Positions 6,410 through 8,447 of a DNA stretch of 8,447 bases are shown piece by piece. Position numbers and translations under genes: made by a program. Origin of the DNA: Alphaproteobacteria bacterium. Its GTDB lineage: Bacteria; Pseudomonadota; Alphaproteobacteria; UBA7887. The notes beneath the pieces were generated by a model. It was not told the origin of the DNA. It made no database searches and worked only from the letters and a program-made list of their open reading frames with translations. Within the stretch, counting starts at the first letter, position 1. The number at the start of each line of letters is the position of its first letter. The DNA lies in the NCBI GenBank assembly GCA_028289725.1, contig JANQOH010000043.1, positions 1 to 8,447 on the forward strand. The letters run 5' to 3'.

Positions 6410-7027
6410 TTAGCCGGCCTTCGTCAATAAGTCCTCCGCAAGCGCGAGATCTTCCGGATGGTTGACATTAAAGAACGGATCGAAATCGCTGGTGTCGAAC
6501 GAGATTTCGGCGAGACGATAGCGCACGGTCCAAAGATCGACCTTCCGCAATTCCTCCATCGTCATCGCCCGCCGCAAATCTTCGCGCAAGCGCACCGGCC
6601 ACAGTCCGAACACGGGATGACTACGCCCGTTCGATGCCGCACACGCCATGTCCGCGCCGTCCGCGATGGCGGCCATTAGGCGGCCGACCATATCTTCGGG
6701 GAAAAACGGCGCGTCCGTCGCGAAACTTGCGACAAATTCGGGTGCCGGTGTTTGACTGGCAGCCCAATCCAAACCGGCCAAAACGCCCGCCAGCGGCCCG
6801 GCGAAACCATCGATACTGTCGGCGACGACCGGCAGGTGGAAGTTGGCAAACCGCTCGGCGTCGCCATTCGCATTGATCACAAGCGGGCCGACTTGGCGCG
6901 ACGCCCGCTCGATGGTCCATTCCAGGAGGGGCCGACCGGCAAGCGCTCGAAGGCATTTGTCGCCGCCGCCCATGCGGCGCGCTTTGCCGCCGGCCAGAAG
7001 GACGCCAGCGACAGGTTTAGGCGGCAT
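6410..7027 (-). CDS. mobA: Molybdenum cofactor guanylyltransferase MobA
   Basis: MobA transfers GMP from GTP to Mo-molybdopterin, giving the guanine dinucleotide cofactor that FdhA needs. The 205-residue product has the nucleotidyltransferase signature LAGGKARRMGGGDK at 11-24, the GFAGPLAGVLAGL segment (74-86), a likely metal-binding Asp105 in FATDAPFF, SHPVFGLWP (136-144) and the C-terminal FNVNHPEDL (186-194). Length is normal for the family. ATG 7027 is chosen because the signature begins a few residues later; the longer frame upstream to 7126 lies within fdhD. The start overlaps the fdhD end by 11 bases (ATGCCGCCTAA), so the two are probably translationally coupled. It may be the general MobA of the cell or a copy dedicated to this enzyme; the window cannot tell. 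Confidence 0.95.
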   Translation of the reverse strand: MPPKPVAGVLLAGGKARRMGGGDKCLRALAGRPLLEWTIERASRQVGPLVINANGDAERFANFHLPVVADSIDGFAGPLAGVLAGLDWAASQTPAPEFVASFATDAPFFPEDMVGRLMAAIADGADMACAASNGRSHPVFGLWPVRLREDLRRAMTMEELRKVDLWTVRYRLAEISFDTSDFDPFFNVNHPEDLALAEDLLTKAG

Positions 7028-7898
7028 CTTCCGGCAACCCCGCTTTGCGTTGCAGGTGTCGTGGTTCGTCCGCGACAGCCTCTGGGTTGGCGTCAAACAC
7101 CAGGCGTCGGTCGCCCGCCAGCGCAACGAACCGTTTGCCTTTGGCGCGGCCGACTAAGGTCAAGTTCGCTTGGCGTGCTAAGTCAACGCCCCACGCCGTG
7201 AAGCCTGACCGCGATATCAAGATGGGGATGCCCATATGCACGGTTTTGATGACCATCTCGCTGGTCAAGCGCCCCGTGGTGTAGAAAATCTTGTCATCGG
7301 GCGCGATTCCCTTGAGGAACATGTAGCCGGCAATCTTGTCGACGGCATTGTGGCGTCCGACATCTTCCATGTAGATCAGCGGTTTATCGCCCTGACATAA
7401 GACGCAGCCGTGAATGGCGCCGGATGCTAGGTACAGGCTCGGCGTTGTGTTGATGGCTCTTGAGAGCGCGTAAATCCACGAGGTGCGCAGGACCGCATCG
7501 GTGGAGAGTGCGGCGTCTTCGAAACGCTCCATCAAGTCGCCAAACACGGTGCCTTGCGCACAGCCCGAGGTGCGCGTTTTCTTTTTCAGCTTCTCTTCGT
7601 AGTCCGTCTCGCGCGCTGTCCGCACCACTACCACGTCGATATCGTCGTCATAGTCGATCGCCGTGACCTCATCGTCGTCTTGCAACATGCCCTGGTTGCG
7701 CAAAAAACCGACCGCCAGGTAATCCGGATAGTCGCCGATCGTCATCATGGTGACGATTTCCTGGTCGTTCAGGAAAAGCGTCAGCGGACGCTCGACCGTC
7801 ACGCGCGTCTCGATCGCGCGACCGTCCTGATCCACGCCGCGGACCGCTTCGGTCAGACGTGGATCATCTGGGTCCGGTTTCATGAGATAGTCGCTCAT
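7017..7898 (-). CDS. fdhD: Formate dehydrogenase sulfurtransferase FdhD, variant cysteine motif
   Basis: FdhD carries sulfur from a cysteine desulfurase to the bis-MGD cofactor, a step needed for FDH activity. The 293-residue product contains the family blocks RPLTLFLND (37-45), DYLAVGFLRNQG (59-70), SGCAQG (111-116), IHGCVLCQGD (162-171), MEDVGRHNAVDK (177-188), FYTTGRLTSEMV (205-216) and GIPILISRSGFTAWGVDLA (223-241). The usual CxxC of E. coli FdhD (C121/C124) is represented here by a single Cys113, the second position being Gly; a separate CxxC occurs at 165-168. The ATG at 7898 is preferred; ATG 7883 is possible, and neither has a clear Shine-Dalgarno. It is the first gene of the minus-strand set, facing the Fe-S protein gene across 97 bases, and its end overlaps mobA. 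Confidence 0.94.
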   Translation of the reverse strand: MSDYLMKPDPDDPRLTEAVRGVDQDGRAIETRVTVERPLTLFLNDQEIVTMMTIGDYPDYLAVGFLRNQGMLQDDDEVTAIDYDDDIDVVVVRTARETDYEEKLKKKTRTSGCAQGTVFGDLMERFEDAALSTDAVLRTSWIYALSRAINTTPSLYLASGAIHGCVLCQGDKPLIYMEDVGRHNAVDKIAGYMFLKGIAPDDKIFYTTGRLTSEMVIKTVHMGIPILISRSGFTAWGVDLARQANLTLVGRAKGKRFVALAGDRRLVFDANPEAVADEPRHLQRKAGLPEDAA

Positions 7899-7900
7899 GC

Positions 7901-7918
7901 GGCCACTATGGCGTGGCC
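7901..7918. repeat. Perfect 6-base inverted repeat next to the fdhD start
   Basis: GGCCAC (7901-7906), a 6-base spacer, and GTGGCC (7913-7918) form a perfect dyad ending 2 bases from the fdhD ATG at 7898. As RNA it would be a GC-rich hairpin over the place where a ribosome binding site should be; as DNA it could be a small operator. It may also be chance in GC-rich sequence. Confidence 0.4.
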
Positions 7919-7955
7919 CGCCGCGCCAATAAAGCCGCAATGCCTTCCGCGAACC

Positions 7956-7983
7956 GGTATATGATGGCCCGTGCGAGGTTCAA
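7956..7983 (-). promoter_or_regulatory. fdhD: Possible promoter of the fdhD-led operon
   Basis: In the 97-base divergent region (7899-7995) the minus strand shows TTGAAC (7983-7978), a 16-base spacer and TATACC (7961-7956), each 4/6 to the sigma-70 consensus. Transcription would begin about 50 bases before fdhD and include the inverted repeat at 7901-7918. The plus strand has an overlapping TATGAT (7960-7965) that could be a -10 for the divergent gene, but no partner -35 is visible. No Crp/FNR-like dyad (TTGAT-N4-ATCAA) was seen. Sequence match only. Confidence 0.3.
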
Positions 7984-7995
7984 GGCAGAAAAGAT

Positions 7996-8447
7996 ATGAA
8001 AATCAACGGGAAGACCGTGCTGCTTTGCGATTGCGGCGGCACCATGAAGATCGATGCCGAAGGGCTGGCCAGTGCGGCCGGGGCAGACGAGCCGCCGGCC
8101 ATCCAGACGGCGCTCTGCCGGCGGCAGATCGGCCAGTTCGAACGGGCGCTGGAATCCGGCGAGGCGATCCTGGTGGCGTGCGCTCAAGAAGCACCGGTGT
8201 TTAGCGAGATCGCGAGCGGGTCTGGGGCCACGGCGGACCTGGCGTTTGCCGATATTCGCGACCGCGCCGGATGGGGAAAGGACGCGCCGCAGGCGACGCC
8301 CAAGATGGCCGCGTTGTTGGCGGCCGCGGCGGTCGACGTGCCCGGACCACCAGCCGTGTCCATGGAATCGCAGGGCAGGACGCTGGTTTACGGGCACGAT
8401 GAGCTTGCGATTGAGGTGGCGCAGCAGTTGGCCGGGCGGCTGGATGT
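7996..8447 (+). CDS. Iron-sulfur (4Fe-4S binding) protein, N-terminal part, cut by window edge
   Basis: The reading frame from ATG 7996 stays open to the right edge for 150 codons; the rest lies outside. The visible part resembles the N-terminal region of larger 4Fe-4S ferredoxin-domain proteins found beside FDH genes in alphaproteobacteria, which I recognise from LLCDCGGTMKID (9-20), ALCRRQIGQF (39-48), LVACAQEAP (59-67), ADIRDRAGWG and PKMAALLAAA. Four cysteines (C11, C13, C41, C62) are spaced CxC...C...C and could bind a cluster or metal. The ferredoxin-type CxxCxxCxxxC motifs expected further on are not in the window, so the call rests on the N-terminal pattern. It is transcribed divergently from fdhD over 97 bases. 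A link with formate electron flow is inferred from position. Start is the first ATG with no strong Shine-Dalgarno (weak AGAAAAG). Confidence 0.8.
   Translation, partial: MKINGKTVLLCDCGGTMKIDAEGLASAAGADEPPAIQTALCRRQIGQFERALESGEAILVACAQEAPVFSEIASGSGATADLAFADIRDRAGWGKDAPQATPKMAALLAAAAVDVPGPPAVSMESQGRTLVYGHDELAIEVAQQLAGRLD

Noticed and set aside
5698..6465. 255-codon plus-strand open frame opposite the DUF3306-like and DUF3305-like genes
   Set aside because: Antisense to two recognisable coding frames, Arg-rich low-information translation, no ribosome binding evidence.
7906..8397. 163-codon minus-strand open frame opposite the divergent Fe-S gene
   Set aside because: The plus-strand frame has family-like cysteine motifs; the reverse frame shows none and overlaps the promoter region.

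Overview
The window looks like the chromosome of a GC-rich Gram-negative bacterium, most likely an alphaproteobacterium. The evidence is high GC, the protein styles, and a membrane-associated periplasmic-type formate dehydrogenase (FDH) cluster with DUF3305/DUF3306 partners. The species cannot be named from the sequence. Nearly all of it is one minus-strand gene set devoted to making and assembling a molybdenum (or tungsten) formate dehydrogenase, plus the start of one divergent plus-strand gene.

Layout in order of minus-strand transcription (right to left). fdhD (sulfur transfer to the cofactor, 7898-7017) overlaps mobA (molybdopterin guanylyltransferase, 7027-6410). Then come a DUF3305-like gene (6400-5873) and an overlapping DUF3306-like gene (5880-5329). 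After a 137-base gap with a possible internal promoter come a TorD-like chaperone gene (5191-4541), a small Tat-signal protein (4506-4297), the catalytic subunit fdhA (4251-1381), the four-cluster ferredoxin subunit fdhB (1354-776), a very short lipoprotein (about 755-570) and the cytochrome b subunit fdhC (548 to beyond the left edge). On the plus strand, 7996 to beyond the right edge encodes the N-terminus of a cysteine-rich iron-sulfur protein, with a 97-base divergent promoter region between it and fdhD.

How they work together: MobA supplies the guanine-dinucleotide cofactor, FdhD activates it by sulfuration, and a TorD-type chaperone probably holds FdhA until cofactor is loaded. FdhA carries a twin-arginine signal and should carry the signal-less FdhB with it across the membrane. 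FdhC passes electrons to quinone. The uncharacterised parts are the DUF3305/DUF3306 pair, the small Tat protein, the short lipoprotein and the divergent Fe-S protein. These are where new biology is most likely. No mobile element, RNA gene, CRISPR array or convincing terminator was seen, and no stretch above 300 bases lacks a gene.
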